63,712 bases of DNA, taken from Olivibacter sitiensis DSM 17696. Lineage in GTDB: Bacteria; Bacteroidota; Bacteroidia; Sphingobacteriales; Sphingobacteriaceae. The position numbers and the translations under genes were made by a program. Positions 61,894 to 63,712 of this stretch are shown piece after piece (positions within the stretch are counted from its first letter, which is position 1; the number at the start of each line of letters is the position of its first letter). Under the pieces are notes generated by a model. The model was not told the origin of the DNA. It made no database searches and saw only the letters and a program-made list of their open reading frames with translations. The stretch covers positions 1 to 63,712 of the forward strand of contig NZ_ATZA01000033.1 in NCBI RefSeq assembly GCF_000427965.1. Direction: 5' to 3'.

Positions 61894-63666
61894 TTAAAAA
61901 TCAAATTTCACCCTAAAACGAACACCCCATTTCGGGCTATTGGGCAAGTCTAGGTAGTTAAGACGTCTCACAGCGTCCACGCGCAATAACTTGAAAATAT
62001 TGGCTACGCCCGCACTCGCTTCCATATAAGGTGTATTTCCTATCACATAGGAAATAGACTGGCCTTGGTTATTCGTCGGAAACAATAGATTGTTGCCGTT
62101 TATGTTTGGATTGTTCTTATCACTCAAACCACCATAGAGTGCCTTGAAACTGAATACTTCACGCCATTTCAACTTTCTAAACAACGGAATCTTATTGAAC
62201 AGAAAGCCGTTCATATAGTATTGTATATTTAGATTCACGTATTTATCACTTACAAATTCCATAAAATTCATCATATTATATGAATTTAGCTGGTAGGCAT
62301 AAGTTTGGTTGGCCCTAGGTAGAGACAATAGCGCAAAAGGAATTTCCTTGCCAAAAATATAGCCGCCATCTACCATCCAATCCACATAGCCAAACTGTGA
62401 AAGGTATGAACGTTTAGATATCGCTCCAGATAAGTGGTGATACTCGTGGTCTCCGTTGAACAAACCCTTTATGCCTGCTGCATATCGTAAGGTAAAGATA
62501 GGATATTTGTTTATAATGGGAATACGGTACAGCTTGCCTTGATAGAATTTTTCATTGGGCGCATAGCGCAATTCGAGACTGGCTTCCGAATTGTTGATAT
62601 AAGGAATGTTCTCTATACCTTCTGCAGTCTGCCGTTGAAAGGCAAGTACCCCCGCAGCCTGTTGTTGCCAGCGAGAGAAGCCTAACTGATAGGAGAAGTG
62701 GTTCTCAAACTCCTTGATGTACTCTACTTTGTATGTCTCGTTATAGAGCCATCTGTTGTTGTCCCCACGCTTGAAAGACAAGAGGAAGTTGTCTTCCTGT
62801 ACGAATTGCAACTCTTGTCCAGGGATTTTCGTGTCCTTTTGATAGCTGACTCGCATGTAGTGCAAAGGGAAGTGATAGACTGATTCGTTGTTGAACGAAT
62901 AGGTGCCACTAAGGAAATATTTCCACTTTTGATCCCTGAAACCATAAGCAGCATAGGTCTCCATGTAGAACCGTTTACTGAGATTGGGCGTAGTGCGTCC
63001 CCCTACACGAAGTCTGAAACCTTCTACCGGGTTGAAACTATAAAAAGTATTGACAGGACCTATTTCAAATTTGTCAAAGGACTTGTAGCCCGCCAATAGG
63101 AGCGTAGCAATGTCCATTGTCCGCCTGAAGGATGGAATGCGTTGCAGGGTGTCGATATTTTTGTATATGTCCGCCTCCAGGTTGTCCAAAGGGATGGGAC
63201 GCAGCTGGTCCCATGCAGCATCAGAATCGGCTATTTTCAGGTTCTTTTGCTCTAGCTTAGGGCCCTGATATGTGCTGTCTGGACGAGGCTGGTTAATGAG
63301 GTAGTCATTGATATCCGTCACCCGACGACCATAAAGGCCACTGCCATTTTTGCTGAGCGCAAATTCCATGTCCAGTGTGCTGTTCGACAAGCGATAACGG
63401 CCGTCTTCCGCCTTCTCAAAGGAAAGCGTTGCCTCCATATTGCGCAGGAAATTGAGGTTCACCGCTTCGTCCAGTGTCAGTACGGCCTTTTGCACGGCAT
63501 AGTTGCCATCTAGGGTAATATATATCTTACCTTGAAACAACATGTCGGCCCTATTGCGTGGTACGAAACTAAGTTCTACCAAATAGGGTTGTTGCGTTTT
63601 GATCGTGTCTGTAATATAAAATTTCACTACCAAACGGATAAACTTAAAAACAGGCAATAAACTCAC
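61894..63666 (-). pseudogene. 5'-truncated DUF5686 outer-membrane protein gene
   Basis: The open frame encodes up to 590 residues homologous to the second part of the DUF5686 protein at 18966-21518. The shared sequence begins at YITDT (the YVTDT segment of the paralogue, near its residue 275) and runs to a matching C-terminus (NIFKLLR...RRLNYLDLPN). The signal peptide, carboxypeptidase-like domain and first 270 residues are missing. Upstream of a GTG at 63664-63666 the frame is closed by a TAA and the sequence up to the window edge is AT-rich and unrelated. It may be a remnant after insertion or rearrangement, or the rest may lie outside the window behind an inserted element. It sits 17 bases before the nucleotidyltransferase gene. 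Confidence 0.72.
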
Positions 63667-63712
63667 TTAACTTACTGATTATCAGTAAATATTTTCATTA
63701 GATAAAAAAGCC
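63667..63712. other. Unrelated AT-rich sequence at the truncated end of the DUF5686 gene
   Basis: These 46 bases do not continue the DUF5686 reading frame; on the minus strand they read ATGAAAATATTTACTGATAA and meet a stop after eight codons (MKIFTDNQ). They could be the edge of an inserted element. Too little sequence is present to identify it. Confidence 0.35.

Noticed and set aside
1-63712. Search by eye for tRNA, rRNA, riboswitch and CRISPR features
   Set aside because: No cloverleaf-like, rRNA-like or regularly spaced repeat pattern was recognised. This was by reading only; a covariance-model scan would settle it.

Overview
The window is a chromosomal stretch from a member of the Bacteroidota, most likely a Sphingobacteriaceae-type soil or environmental organism. 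The phylum call rests on several independent signs. Promoters of the form TTG-N18 to N20-TAnnTTTG stand in front of many genes. Shine-Dalgarno sequences are mostly absent. The families present are typical of the phylum: DUF5686/carboxypeptidase-regulatory-domain proteins, LytS/LytTR sensor-regulator pairs, GH92, a Tgt without zinc cysteines, and an LptD next to an amidase and an MCE protein. The family-level placement is inference. No rRNA, tRNA, CRISPR array or prophage was seen.

Layout, left to right. The left edge (1-192) is the start of an IS4/DUF4372-type transposase. It is followed by an OmpA-family protein (292-1605), a LapA-like small membrane protein, and a 945-residue protein that joins a gluzincin-like peptidase domain, a TolB-like propeller and a probable outer-membrane barrel. 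After a poorly coding 1.3 kb stretch come a PagL-like lipid A deacylase, an EamA transporter, an LptF/LptG permease and tgt (7.6-10.8 kb). A forward block follows: GT2 glycosyltransferase, rsmG, sotB, SDR and dprA (11-16.2 kb). Next is a LytS/LytTR pair followed by a DUF5686 protein (17-21.5 kb). Then come a 49-residue basic protein, a GH92 mannosidase, a large-subunit catalase (katE), a beta-CASP nuclease, an ABC exporter and a SAM-hydrolase-fold protein (21.6-31.7 kb).

The middle holds a phoH-purC-STAS-rnz operon (32-35.3 kb), a convergent MlaD/amidase pair, a divergent lptD with a near-consensus promoter, cinA, and an E2 acyltransferase of a 2-oxoacid dehydrogenase (41.7-43.1 kb). Further right are a MATE transporter, a VapC-like toxin/antitoxin pair, tatA, tex, a secreted AstE-like zinc hydrolase, an Lrp-EamA operon, MarR, ZIP, PAP2, glmM, a cysteine desulfurase, a small hydrophilic protein with a strong ribosome-binding site, and accD.

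The right end (57.6-63.7 kb) is the most interesting part. Five tightly spaced or overlapping genes on the minus strand encode a nucleotidyltransferase, an ATP-grasp ligase, a CDP-alcohol phosphatidyltransferase, a flippase-like LPG-synthase-TM protein and a HAD-like protein. A second DUF5686 outer-membrane protein that has lost its N-terminal third lies immediately upstream. Together they look like a pathway that activates a phosphorylated alcohol with a nucleotide, transfers it to a lipid or polyol, and exports or displays the product. The product cannot be named from sequence.

Much of the window serves the cell envelope: lptD, the LptF/G permease, PagL, MlaD, the amidase, OmpA, glmM, accD, DUF5686, GT2 and the terminal lipid cluster. 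The rest is housekeeping (tgt, rsmG, phoH, purC, rnz, tex, cinA, dprA, E2) with a few accessory items (IS4 fragment, toxin-antitoxin). Short degenerate tandem repeats recur in several intergenic gaps.
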